Assembly: GCA_026545765.1 (NCBI GenBank)
Contig: CM048844.1
Location: forward strand, 18,670,237-18,734,236
Reading direction: 5' to 3'
DNA: 64,000 bases
Source: Plantago major
Taxonomy: Eukaryota > Streptophyta > Magnoliopsida > Lamiales > Plantaginaceae
Under the pieces are notes generated by a model, which ran no database searches, was not told where the DNA came from, and saw only the letters and a program-made list of their open reading frames with translations. A program made the translations under genes and the position numbers. How positions within the stretch are numbered: the first letter of the stretch is position 1; the number at the start of each line of letters is the position of its first letter. This document shows positions 13,194 to 24,870 of the stretch, piece by piece.

Positions 13194-13867
13194 TGGGTCA
13201 TGACCTGTAGAGTTTAATACTTTGTTGTAACATTGTAGTATCGCATAAGAAGCACAGTTATCGAAAAAGAAGGTTATAGCGGATGCTTATTTTGTTTCTG
13301 CAAAGTTATGATAGTGGTAAACATATGCGCGAAAATTGCGCTGAGCCTATACACAGATATAAGCTTGCAAGTTGCAACAACTTGTGCGCAATTTTTAGTA
13401 CCAAATGAATGCATGCAGTTTGTTACTTGTACAGCTAACTTTTGCTACAAGAAGTCAAAATAATTTGACAGGATATATACATTAAACCCAGAAGCGTGTA
13501 CAGGTGACAAAGCTGAGATAAACTCGGTCTTTATCAGAAGCTTTGTTTATTTGTTCTGTATATAAAACTGAAGAGATGGGAACATTGTAAGCTGATTTCA
13601 GGAACTGATTTTAATACTTGGACAGATTGAGCAGCTCTATTTTTTCATATTGCTCATTAGGTCTACCGTCTACAGTATTCATCTTGATAATACTCTAATC
13701 AGATGAAGAAAATAGTTACAGACAAAATACATATTGGAGACCAACTAGCCTTGAACATAGATATATAGATTTATAAATGGACAATACATGAAGAGACATT
13801 TCTCAATAGAAACTTGTAATAAACAACATTACATGTTCTCTACAAAAAGAAGAAATCAACGAATTAA
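13194..13867. other. 3' intergenic region between convergent genes
   Basis: This lies between the LEUNIG-like stop codon (+) and the RPS5 stop codon (-). It must hold both 3' UTRs and polyadenylation signals. No additional gene or repeat is seen. Confidence 0.6.
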
Positions 13868-16368
13868 TCACTTCCACATCTCTTCCATTGGAATGCCACG
13901 TTGTTCAGAGACTTCACTGAATTGCCTCATTGCCTGTACAGCTACAACCGTGGCCCTTGCATTGTTGAGAGCATTATTGCTACCAAGCTGCTTCCCTAGG
14001 GCATTCTCAACACCGGCCATTTCCAAAACGATCCTCACAGCACCTCCGGCGATGACGCCTGTACCTGGAGAAGCCGGTCTAAGCATCACCCTTGCTGCTC
14101 CATAATCTGCTGTTGATCTGTCATTTTATCAGAAAAGAAATACTATTAGATACTACCCTGCACTAATATCATAGCTAAAAACGTGAGGAATAATTTACAT
14201 AATTCCTCATCCAACATATCAACACAATAGTGTTTGAGGTTGGATTTATATTTTGATACAGACCGAACCACATCAATAACTATAACTTGTGATCTGCTTT
14301 CATCCTAAAAAATAATGAACTACTATCATGGCATTTTTAACACAGGTCCTCCGCATATTTTAAATAGTTGAAACATTTATTTCGTTCAGTCTTTAATATT
14401 TTAAATGATGTAAGTGAGTTGGCTACCACCATTGCACCACTTTTCAAAAGTCTGATTCACTATGACCTACGGGGATCTTCTTGTGTCCCTAGTTGCGTAA
14501 ACACAAAATTGTTCATTTTGTTTATTGATGATCATAGTATGTGTTTGCTGGGTTAAACATCGAAATAAAATTATGATGATTACTCATTCTTGCTTGATTA
14601 TTCAAAGCGAATTCAAAACTCAAACTAAAATTCTGCAACTAAATAACAGGACAGAATGTATAAAGATAACTTTAGGTGATTATTCAACAAAATGGGGTGG
14701 CTTAAAGCCTTAACCAAGAGCAGACACCATCCATAAGTTGCCTGTTATTTTCTCTACAAATATGCCAAAAAGGTTTCGAGTTTAATGCCATTTTAACCAC
14801 AGCATATCTTATAAATCCCATGGCTTCCCGCATACACTTCATGAATAGTCCCGTACATCACATTTTACCACATATCTCCCACTAAATGTTTAGTTGCACC
14901 ACATCATACTCGCACAACCAAGGTAAGTTAGACCCTCATGCCCTTCAATGTTAAAAGATGCTATGATTCTTCCATATATAGAGAACATGCTAATGCTGCT
15001 GTTACTGTCCTTAGGATACCCCAAGCCTCCAAATGATATCCTATTGAGTGGGAAAAATTAGAGCGGAATACCTATATGAACTGTGACCTATCAGAACCAT
15101 CATCTAAAGACAGAATCACCAAAAGGAAATACAGCTTTGATCAAGTCAACATTACAGCTCAATCTTTCATACAATGAAAATCTTCTCTTTACCATCTGCC
15201 TAAAGACAGATTCAGGTGCTAAGGGGATAAACAAATAACAAAAAGGAAATACAGCTGGGATCAAGTTAACTCAAACATTCATAGAAACAAACCTTCTCCT
15301 TACTCATCAGAACTATCAAATAGAGCATAAACCACGTGAGTAATAAACAACCAGTCACTCACATTCAAAGAGACTAATGAAAACAAACACCCCATCTGCC
15401 ACGAAATAGGACGAACTATCAAGCATAGCATAAACCATGTACAATATAAACAACAATACACATTCAAATAAGTAAAAGTGAGGCCCTTTGCCCACCAGAC
15501 GGAACATTAACAATATGGAGTACATTATATAACAAAACTACGCGCATTGATAAAAGCAGCAAATCGAGAAAAACAAAGATTCACATTAGCAATGCAACAT
15601 AACAAAACAACTACACACATTCAAAATAAGCAGCTAACGACGAAAACTGAGACACACATTAGCAATGTAGTAGACTCATGTAAATTAAGCAGCAAACCGA
15701 TCTCACCGGTGAGGAAACGTCTTGTACTTAGTCATCGGAACAGTGGTAATATTCCTCCTGGCATTGACAGCCGATTTCTGCACCGCTCCAACGACCTCTT
15801 TGGCCTTGCCAACTCCAACACCAACATTCCCCTTCCTATCACCCACAACCACCACAGCTCTGAAATGCAGCTGCTTCCCACCCTTAACCACCTTAGTAAC
15901 CCTCCTAACCTGAATCACTCTCTCCTCATACCCATCCCTAATCTTCTCCTTCTTCGTCTTCGATCCAAATCCCGTACTCTTCTTAACTTTAGCATCCATC
16001 ACATAGACATTGTTCCCGAGAAATGTTTCCCCACTGTAAGCAGGTCCGTAGAGCTCCTCAAAGGCCTTGGCAATGTTGTCTTCGGACTCGAATGGGGGTT
16101 CGTCGAAGGAGCGCATCTCGATGAAGTCTTCGGGGCGTTCGGGAGGGGTGAAATCGGTGGATAGTTCGGCGTCGGGGTCGGAATTGTCGAAGTAAATGGT
16201 GTCGGAGTCTGCTACGCTTGCGATTAGGGGAGAGGGTTTGGAGGAGAGGGAGAAGAGGGGTTTTGAGGTGAATGGGAAGGAGGTGAAGTGGCAGGAGCTG
16301 TGGTGGTGAGAGCGGAGGGAGAGGGAGGATAGGGCTGCTAGGAGGGAGGTGGAAGAAGAAGCTGCCAT
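13868..16368 (-). CDS. RPS5: plastid 30S ribosomal protein S5, nuclear-encoded, 2 exons
   Basis: Exon 1 is 16368-15707 and exon 2 is 14117-13868; the join (CG|A, Arg) keeps frame and gives 303 residues, close to what I recall for plant plastid S5. Residues 1 to about 50 are Ser-rich and poor in acidic residues, as in a chloroplast transit peptide. An acidic plant-specific stretch follows (about 52-110). The S5 N-terminal RNA-binding fold starts near residue 147 ([19 protein letters not shown], then [20 protein letters not shown]). The C-terminal S5 domain is in exon 2 ([20 protein letters not shown], ending EEMWK). S5 sits in the 30S subunit near the decoding site and mRNA entry (family knowledge). 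The 1.59-kb intron 15706-14118 is GT-AG. The reading frame is intact with no oddities. Confidence 0.96.
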
Positions 16369-16516
16369 TGATGGAATTGATGGAAGTTCAGTGGAGCTCT
16401 GGTGATGATGATGATCAAAGAGGATAAAAATGAAGATATGATAAGAAAGAAGATGATGAGTGAGGTGGATCAGTGGATGGTGGAGTTCGGCTGGGTATGT
16501 TTGTTTAAACTGTTAT

Positions 16517-16568
16517 TGGGCCGGTCCATTTTATTATTGAGAAAGATCATTGATCAATATATTGGGCC
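16517..16568 (-). promoter_or_regulatory. pair of site II-type TGGGCC motifs upstream of RPS5
   Basis: TGGGCC occurs at 16517-16522 and 16563-16568, 149-200 bp upstream of the RPS5 ATG, each as attgggcc (ggcccaat on the gene strand). TGGGCC/T site II elements, bound by TCP-type factors, are typical of plant ribosomal-protein and housekeeping promoters (established knowledge). Use here is inferred from position. Confidence 0.55.
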
Positions 16569-16903
16569 TATGAAAAATGTAGTTAATCATGTGAGTCTTG
16601 TGACCACGTACGAGTCTCGAACTTATCTATTCGATTTGGGACTTAGTGTATTCCAAGGATCGAATTTCGGCTATGACTCTATGTTTAATTAATATATTTT
16701 TGTTATATCGAATTTCATTTTGAGGATGCTAAATTTCATTATGTGAGAAGAGATGTATTGGCATACGGCTATACGAGTGAGTGTAGGGGTTATGATCTTT
16801 TATTGGCTTGCCTCGAAGTCAAAGGGTGAATCAACGATGTTTCAGTGAGTGAGTGAGGTCTAAGTCCTAACCTTGGAGCTCACGAAGAATGGATGAAACA
16901 AAT
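16569..16903. other. distal RPS5 upstream region up to the retrotransposon edge
   Basis: This is non-coding DNA between the site II motifs and the truncated end of Copia element T. No gene is seen. It is the only buffer between RPS5 and the retrotransposon nest. Confidence 0.5.
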
Positions 16904-17419
16904 GCATTTCCTTCTTGCTTTCTTCAACAATCTTCTTGAAAGATTCTCTCTTTAATCTTGTATTCTTCTTGCAACTATGTTCTTCCTGTACATATGTGCT
17001 GATCCGGGATCTCAGCAGGAAGAAACTAACATTGTTTCTCCTCAGATTCGGTCGGTCGAAAATCTTTCCAAGATTATCTCTAGAGAATCTTTTATTTCCT
17101 TCTTTCTTTCAAGGTGCCCATAACTTGTCAAACTCTTTCCTTCTTTTTAGATTGCATTCCTTATGTCCAAAGCAACTCAAACTCTTTCCTTATTCCTGCA
17201 GAAATTCGAATTGATTGATTCCAGTCCAAGTCATCATCTAATCGCTCGCTTGTTTCTATGTTGTTCCGTTGTCCGTAATGTTGTTCCAACATTGTATCGG
17301 CACTATTTCGCAATGTTGCACAACATTGAAATCTCAGCTCACAAACAACAACAACAAACACAAACATTGAATCGAATCATGAAAGATAAGATTATCTAAT
17401 TATGCAACTTGCACTTTCA
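16904..17419 (-). repeat. T element 3' LTR, truncated
   Basis: Reading minus, it starts TGAAAGTGCAAGTTGCA at 17419 and matches the 5' LTR (35894 downward) through the conserved stretch with atttccttcttgctttc, where similarity stops at about 16904. The intact LTR is 1,081 bp, so more than half is missing at the end nearest RPS5. Confidence 0.75.
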
Positions 17420-17436
17420 ATCTCCCCTTAATCTTA
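17420..17436 (-). other. polypurine tract of T
   Basis: The minus strand reads taaggggagat directly before the LTR start at 17419, the expected place for the plus-strand primer of reverse transcription. Two further copies of the same tract-plus-LTR-start arrangement lie at about 17590-17640 and 17790-17830. Confidence 0.65.
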
Positions 17437-19465
17437 GTCTTTCATCAAGCAATATCATTCCTTCGCTCATTGATTCCTTTGATCCATTAAGCATGTTTAA
17501 GCCCAACTTGATATATCCTACAAAATATTCATAGAAAACAACTACAAACATCGAACTGTTATGCTTACGAAGAAAGGTTGAATTACTAAACAAAGTGCAA
17601 TAAATCGCACTTTCAATCTCCCCCTTAATTCTGACCTTTCTTCACACAACCTAAAACCAGTTTGTTAGTCAAATCAAACAAGTAGGATTTAAACAAGTCA
17701 AAAGGAATCCTTTGTTGGGAACTGAAAGATAAAGTGCAATTGATCAATGCTAATGGACAATGTGGAGTCAACACAGAACTCAACATTGCTGTAAATATGC
17801 ACTTTCAAACTCCCTCTTATGTCTTTGTCTACTCATCTCCTTTGAACTCATCATGGGCATCATATCATACTTCTTTTGACAATTCCTGCAATCAGTAGTT
17901 AGTGAATAAAGACAAACTTGCATAGAATCACAGTATAAGTGTAGTAAACAAAGTCGTCTGCAATGTCGACACAACATTTCTGCACTATTCAATCCCCTTT
18001 TTCTTTCACAAAACAAACTCAACAAACTTGTTAGAAACAAACAAATATAACAGTATGAAACTACGTAACCCCCTCAACATTAGATTTAGAGCAATATAAC
18101 AAAATAAAGTATGTTAGCTTTTTGTTCAATCTCTTCTCTTCCCCTTTTTGAGAAGAAAGATATCTCTCGATTATTCAACCAAGTTCATGTATGAGACAAC
18201 AAGACATGCAATGAGTGCTACCGAGTTGTGGACTATAGGACTCGCAATAAGAGTCAGGTAATGTTTGAGAATGATGTTGAAAACATCGAGTTCAACATCG
18301 GCGTACCAAGGTGATAGCAAAAGCAGGAAAAGAGTTTGGATCGGCTGGAGGGCAGTAATCAGGAATAGAATGGATGGTCATGATGTGTGTTGTTGTGTTT
18401 GCCTTAAAAGTTCCTGCAAATATATATCAGTGCTACAGAAACTGTGCATAACTGTCAATAAAGATTAAAGTTGCAAGTAAAACAGTTATCCGTCAAATCA
18501 TAGTAATCAGATAAACAGATAAACCCTAGGGAGGTTGACCAAAAATCTTGATCTTAAATAATGACTTGCAATGCAAGAACAGGAAAGCAAAAACCCCAAA
18601 CCCCAATGAAACACCTTAGACCTACTCCCCCTCAAACCCAAAAACACACAGAAAGGTCAGATAGAGAAGCACATATAAAAAAGAGCAAATATAAGTCACA
18701 AAGTACTCCAAGGACCTAATGTCGACCAAAGATGTCGACTCAACATCGATGACAACATCGGAAAATCGACCACTCTTAATGTAAGTCACCAGAAACTAAG
18801 TCTCAAAATGTGCAGATTCGACACATTAATCGATGTCGCAGTAGACAGAGAGAGAAAGGAAACCAAAGAAACACACTCAACATTGCCTCAAAAAGTAAAT
18901 TGAACAATTAGCATAAGTTTGAGTGGGGGTGACCATGAGACCGTGAACCATGTAAAATAATTGGAACACGTATGAATCCGCTCCAAAGCCGAAGCCTATG
19001 CGGAGTTAGGCAAACACACGTCTCATGGCATAAAATCACTCATTTGACCACATCAGTAATTTGGTACTTAAAGTGAACCAAGAGCATTACGAGAATCGGC
19101 ACTTTTGTGTTGGTTTCAAAGACAAAGCCATCAACCCTCACGACATATGACACATTGGCCACGTCGATATCTAGATAGTATTTGAAACCTGCCCAACACG
19201 ATCCTCGACGAAAACACTTCGAGCCCTTTGTATCATAATTCATTAGATTTATTAAGCATAAAGGACAGGAGGCAACATTAAGTGCGAGTCTAGGTACGAG
19301 TAAAAATAGCCAAAAAGCAGCAAAAGTGGGTTTTACATAATGCAAACACATAGGAGACTCGAACCCTTTCAACTTTGGTTATAGAGTAGACTTTCAGATC
19401 CTCAGCATCACCACCATGAGTTTCCAAACTGAGAGCAACCAGAGATGATAGAGTAAAGCACATAG
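17437..19465 (-). other. T element 3' internal region with decayed ORF remnant
   Basis: This is mostly non-coding DNA with repeated CAATGT/ACATTG-type motifs and polypurine-like tracts. On the minus strand, about 19440-18900 shows protein-like sequence in shifting frames (for example EDLKVYSITKVE near 19400, and an open stretch 19372-19040 with VASCPLCLINLMNYDTKG). The family is not recognised. It may be a relic of a 3' accessory ORF like those in E and A, but no motif proves that. Confidence 0.35.
19461..19465. repeat. target-site duplication CATAG (left) of the Gypsy element
   Basis: CATAG immediately precedes the 5' LTR (atcagattgg) and recurs at 33377-33381 directly after the 3' LTR end (gcgtcta). 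Five bases is the expected size for an LTR-retrotransposon duplication. The implied LTR ends are AT...TA rather than TG...CA, so a shift of 2 bases is possible. Confidence 0.65.
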
Positions 19466-20381
19466 ATCAGATTGGCCAAAATTCGCCTAGTCAACTAGAC
19501 TAATGGATCGCCCATCAATGCTACTACCAACCCACAATCCATTAATGAGTCCGCTCGACTTCATATGTGAGTCGACTCCAAAGGTCAAGCAAGCCCGCTT
19601 AGCGGAATCATCCGTCTACCAATCACCAGATGCTACCGACTAGTTCACTGACCTTGCTAACCTTCCACCGGGTCGACAAGCTAGCTAGCTCACCTAGCCC
19701 GCCTGACCAGATGATCGACTCACAACAAGACTGACTATCAGATTAACCAACTCAGAGTTTGATGGACTTGGTCAGTCAGTAAGCAACCGACTTACGACCA
19801 CTCTCCTAGCTACTTGAGACACAGTCCAACCCGTTCCAACGACCTCCCCGAAATTAGCGGGCAGACTCCAACGATGGGTGGGTTATATAGAGAAGGCTGA
19901 GGAGATGTAGAGGACCATCACATGCTAACTGCAACAAACCCTAGCAATCAATCTCTCACGCCTCCATCTCTCTCAAGCTCTCTGATCAACATCAGCCGTC
20001 ACCCATCATCATCCACTTTCGCTCATCACCACCCATCATCAACCTTCAATCTTCCGCTGTCATCCATCTCTGTCAAACAACTGCTAGCTACCTCTTTCCC
20101 GTAAGGTCAGCTAGCCCACCGTCGGTGTTCGTCCGCCACGTAGCCGAACCGACTCGATCAACAGGATAAGTCGACGCTTGCCACCATCTCTCCCTCTCTA
20201 TCTCTTTCATTTGATTACTCCTTCTATCAGTCATCTAACTTGAGCGTCGGAGTCCCTTCGGTCGGCACCACACCGGTGTCACCTCGGAATCTCACGTCTT
20301 TGTTTGCTACTGTTGCCTTGCAGGTTGTCGGTGCCCCCCAATCTCTAACCCTAATTTTGATTGTAGATTTCTGAGCGTCTA
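19466..20381 (+). repeat. Gypsy 5' LTR
   Basis: About 916 bp, matching 32460-33376. A TATA box (TATATAG, 19884-19890) lies mid-LTR and is kept in the 3' copy (32884-32890). The two LTRs differ at about eight positions, nearly all transitions, over roughly 530 bp from 19764. They differ more near the 3' end (20297-20335). Confidence 0.85.
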
Positions 20382-20384
20382 CAA

Positions 20385-20402
20385 TTTGGTGCCCACCGTG
20401 GG
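20385..20402 (+). other. Gypsy primer-binding site region
   Basis: TTTGGTGCCCACCGTGGG follows the 5' LTR by a few bases, where the tRNA primer anneals. It is a common sequence after plant Gypsy LTRs; the tRNA is not assigned here. Confidence 0.6.
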
Positions 20403-20463
20403 GCCCCGACTATCAAACAAGACAATCCAGTAGCAACAACCGCGACACGCTAAGAAATCCATC

Positions 20464-21948
20464 ATGACACACTCAGACGAATACGTTCTAGAAGAGGTAG
20501 AGGAGGTGGACGTCTTCACTAAGATCAAAACCTTGGCGGCCCAGATGCAAGAGAATGCCAAGAAGATCAAGCTCCTTGAGGACGAGAACCGCGCCGCCAG
20601 GATAACTCGCTCTTGAAGGAAAGGGTCAAGTCTGTCATCCACCAGGAGATTCCAACATTGGACGCGGCCTCATCTCGCCGTCTGACTCATGCCACTGGGG
20701 TGGAGAACCCGCCACGCAACACGATTGAGGCTTGCCAGCTAACCTTTGAAGAGATGGAAGGGGTGATTCCCGTGACTCCAGTCTCTCAAGTGGTAAGCGC
20801 TCTGCCAAGGTCATCCCTTGAGATCACTCAAGGTACCACAAGCAGAAGGGTTTCGTTTGAAGGTGCTAACCCAAGGATGAACGATGAATCGCCACAACAA
20901 CGCAACCAAAGAGCAAGTCAGGTAGATCACTTGCTAACCCTCTCTATAGGTCATGGAAGTAGCAACGAGGAGCTAGCCTCCAAACTAGTGAGCTTGGAAG
21001 AAATGATCCAAAGGATCCCTGGAGTACCAGCACCGATCAAGAAGAGCTTACCCAACAGCTTTGCTGACTCTCCCTTCACCGATGCTATAGCCTTGGTGGA
21101 GATGCCAACCAAGTTCACCTTCCCAAGCATGAAGCTCTATGATGGAACAACGGACCCGGACGACCATGTCTCACAGTACAAGCAGAGGATGTTCACCATA
21201 GCCATCCCCAGGGATCTCCGTGAGGCATGCATGTGCAAAGGGTTCGTTCCACCGATCGGACCAAATTTCTACAATGGTATACCAACTTACCCAATAATTT
21301 CATTTCTTCTTTGCCCAATTAGTCGATCGCTTAGGAACAATTCAAGCTCGAAACTGCGCTTGATGACTTCAGATAGCGTCCGCAAAGACCTAACGAATCT
21401 CTCAGGAGTACGCTGCAAGATTCAACAAGGAGAAGGTGTCAATCCTCAATTGCAATAAGGACATTGTCACAACGCCTTCCGCAAAGGGTTGCCAACCAAC
21501 TCGGGTTGACAAAGAGAGTCATGTACCGCCAACAATGGAAGACGTGCTCGCCAAAGCATGGGCTCAGATCAAATGGGAGGAGGATGATGCCAACAGACCT
21601 TACATGTCAAGCCAAAGTGTTCGCAGGGAGCCCAAGCTTGACAGACGGGTTGAACGAAAGGTTCCAGACTATCGAGCTAGGCCATACCCAGCTGAGAGAA
21701 GACATGGACCTGTTGTGAATCCACCTCGCCCTCCAATCCAACAAAGGAGGATAGAAACCCGAGCACCACCTCCGAACTACTCCCTCAGCATTGAACCAGA
21801 GGAGTGTGTAGCAGTCATGAAGAGCATGGGCGACAGAGTCAGGTGGCCAGGAAAGCTTAGAACACCTCCAGATCAGAGAAACTCCAACAAGTGGTGTGAG
21901 TTCCACGGGGACCACGGACATACAACAACAGAGTGCATCTCACTGTGA
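20464..21948 (+). pseudogene. Gypsy gag, frameshifted
   Basis: It starts MTHSDEYVLEEVEEVDVFTK and runs through a coiled-coil-like segment (MQENAKKIKLLEDENR) before a frameshift near 20600. The capsid part (about 20613-21450) includes LPNSFADSPFTDAI and FTFPSMKLYDGTTDPDDHV, typical of plant Gypsy gag. A second frame change near 21440 leads to the C-terminal part ending KWCEFHGDHGHTTTEC, a C-x2-H-x4-H-x4-C zinc-knuckle variant seen in Tat-type gag. At least two frame breaks make this copy non-functional. Gag would form the particle that packages element RNA. Confidence 0.8.
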
Positions 21949-22059
21949 TTGGAGGTAGCCGAGCTTCTGAAGTGAGGACACTTGACGGAGTTCCTCTCCA
22001 ACAAATGTAAAAAGACCCTCGCCAGTCGGCAGGGCACTGATCTACCTGAGCCCCCTAGA

Positions 22060-22694
22060 CCAACAAGGTGATCAACGTGATCTCTGGGGGGTCAGAGATC
22101 AGTGGTGTCTCATACTCTGCGGCAAAGCGCCATAGTAGGTAAACGGTAAGGCCCGAGCCCGATGCTCGCAGAGCATCAGACACCTCTTCGTCTAACTTGA
22201 CTATTAGCTTCTCAGACCAAGAGTCTAAGCAACTAATTAGTCCTCATGACGAAGCTTTAGTAATTTCCATTCTTATTGCCAATTGTCTTACGAAGAGAGT
22301 TCTCATTGATAATGGGAGCTCTGCTAACATCATTTTTCTAGATGCTCTCACAGAAATGGGAATAAATGAGACCACCATCCTCCGCCAGCCGACAACTTTG
22401 TATCGCTTCAGTGGAGAAAAGAAGTACACGGTTGGGAGTGTTACCCTTCCTGTCTATGCGGAAGGCATCAACCTGCCAACAAAGTTCTTGATCGTAGACA
22501 GTCCGTCAAGCTATAATTCCATCCTTGGTAGGTCGTGGATTCACGATATGAAAGCAGTACCGTCAACCTACCACCAGGTGATTCGCTTCCCTACCAAGTG
22601 GGGGGTGAAGGAGATTCTAGGCCAGCAGCGGGGTGCGAGGACGTGTTACATGGAAGCCCAAGGCAGCAGAGTTATAGCAATTACAGCAACTTAA
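22060..22694 (+). pseudogene. Gypsy aspartic protease region
   Basis: It includes INVISGGSEISGVSYSAAKR-like sequence in broken frames (about 22070-22135), then an open stretch 22197-22694 with RVLIDNGSSANIIFLDALTE. D-N/T-G with the hydrophobic flanks is the retropepsin active site (here DNG). GRSWIHDMKAVPSTYHQVI is the usual conserved block before RT in Tat-type elements. It is separated from gag by stops and from RT by a frame break near 22690. The enzyme would cleave the polyprotein. Confidence 0.8.
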
Positions 22695-22791
22695 CCCCCC
22701 AATTGACCCAGACCAGCCAGGGACGGAAAAGCTCGATGAAGTTCATATTCACCCAGACCATCCAGATCACAAAGTTCAGATTGGGGCAAGG

Positions 22792-24870
22792 TTGAGACCA
22801 GAGCTACGAGAGCAACTGATCACATTTCTCAAAGTTCACCACGACTGCTTTGCTTGGTCACATGCGCATGACAGAGTCAACCTAAAGGTAATCACCCACG
22901 ACTTGAGGTCACCTGCATCACCCACCACCAGACAGAAACGGAGGAAGTTCGCTCCAGAGCGAAACAAGGTTATCAATGAAGAAGTCCAAAAGTTGCTTGA
23001 TATCGGGTCAGTCCGCGAAGTACATTACCCGGACTGGTTAGCCAACGTTGTGGTAGTGAAGAAGAAGAATGGCAAGTGGCGAGTGTGCATTGACTTCACC
23101 GACCTCAACAAAGCATGCCCGAAGGATTCCTTTCCACTTCCCCACATAGACATGCTAGTGGATTCCACCGCAGGACATGAGCTGTTAAGCTTCATGGATG
23201 CATTCTCAGGTTACAACCAGATACTGATGCACCCTGAAGATCAAGAGAAGACATCCTTCGTCACAGAGAGAGGAACCTTCTGTTATAAGGTCATGCCATT
23301 CGGACTCAAGAATGCAGGAGCCACTTACCAAATGATCGTCAACCGTGATGTTCGCTAGCATGTGGGGACACCATGGAGGTGTACATCGACATGTCGGTCA
23401 AGTCCTCGTTGCCGATCAAAGACTCTCACCACCTCCGCCAAGCCTTCTCAGTCCTCCGCAGGTATAATATGAAGTTGAACCTAGCCAAATGCTCGTTTGG
23501 AGTCTCCTCTGGGAAATTCCTTGGGTATTTGGTCACGCAAAGAGGTATTGAGGCTAACCCTGATCAAATTCTTTCAATTTATAACATTCTCTCCCCCAAG
23601 TGCGTTAAAGATGTGCAGAAATTGACTGGGAGGCTAGCAGCCCTCAGTAGGTTCATACCCAAGTCTTCCGAGAGGTGTCGACCATTTTTTGACAACCTAC
23701 GGAAGGCCAAAGACTTCCAGTGGACAGACGAGTGTGAGAACGCCTTACAACAAATCAAGCGTTATCTCACCACATCTCCAGTACTCTCGAAGCCCAAGGT
23801 TGGAGAGACTCTGTTTATCTACCTAGCAATCTCCGACACAGCGCTGAGCGGCGTCCTAGTTAGAGAAGAAGATGGAAACCAACTTCCAATCTATTACGTG
23901 AGCAAGTCCCTCTTGGACGCAGAGATCTCAGCATACCAAATGGAAACGCTTAGCTCAGACCGTCACCTCAAAGGAAGTCGCTACTTACTTTCAATGCCAT
24001 CCAATCGTAGTTCTCACCAGCTTTCCACTTCGCAATGTCCTACACAAGCCAGAAGTTTCTGGTAGACTTTCAAAATGGGCAATCGAACTCAGTGAGTACG
24101 ACGTCTCCTTCCAGCCCCGCACGGCCATCAAGTCACAGGCGCTCGCAGACTTCATAGCGGATTTCACCCCAACCGAATTAGATCAAGCAGAAAAGGAATT
24201 ATTTTGTTTGCAGGAGAAGGATAACTTGCAGTGGAAGCTCTCAGTCGATGGCTCCAGTAATACCAAAGGGAGTGGACTTGGCATAGTCCTTACCTCGCCA
24301 GACGGAGACACTATCCAAAGAGCCATCCGATGTGGATTCAAAGCAACCAACAACGAGTCCGAATATGAGGCGCTTATAGCTAGTCTCAACCTGGCTCGTG
24401 ACATGGGCATGAAAAATCTTCAGGTACAGTCAGACTCACAATTATTAGTTAACTAATTGCAGGGCTCTTACCAAACCAGAGACACCAAGATGGCTGCCTA
24501 TCTCCAGCTAGTCAAGGAGTTGCAGTCCTCCTTCGAGGAGTTCTCTATTTCGCAGGTACCAAGGACGGACAACAACCACGCAGACGCCCTTGCCAACTTG
24601 GGAGCTGCCATCCAAACCACAACACCAATGACTATTCCTATAGTGTATGTACAATGGCCTGCAACATGGAAGGGTGAGCCCGCCAACCAGACAGTGGCTG
24701 ATATAACAACTGAGTCAAATTGGATGACTCCATTAATATTGTACTTGTCCAATGGAGAACTTCCAGAAGTCAAAAGCGAGGCAAGGAGGGTAAAGGCAGC
24801 CCGCTTCACGCTCCTCGACGGACTACTCTATAGGAGATCCTATTCAGGACCCCTACCAAAAGCGAATTAA
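22792..24870 (+). pseudogene. Gypsy reverse transcriptase and RNase H domains, broken
   Basis: RT: VVVKKKNGKWRVCIDFTDLN (first catalytic block), FPLPHIDMLVDSTAGHELLSF (D of the second motif in SFMDAFSGYNQI), FCYKVMPFGLKNAGATYQ. After a stop at 23356 the catalytic loop reads VYIDMSVKS, so one Asp of YIDD is missing. RT connection and first RNase H: 23373-24065. A second RNase H starts near 24230 (SVDGSSNTKGSGLGIVLTSPDG, then NNESEYEALIASL, VQSDSQLLVN) and continues in the same frame past a TAA at 24454 to RTDNNHADALANLGA. Two frame breaks, one stop and the lost Asp show a dead copy. Confidence 0.85.

Noticed and set aside
15547..16164. 205-codon plus-strand open frame opposite RPS5
   Set aside because: It is the shadow of the GC-richer RPS5 exon 1; the minus strand encodes an unmistakable S5 protein.
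16402..16692. 96-codon plus-strand open frame upstream of RPS5
   Set aside because: It overlaps the RPS5 leader and site II motifs and its peptide shows no domain; low-complexity gatgat DNA explains the Met/Asp-rich start.
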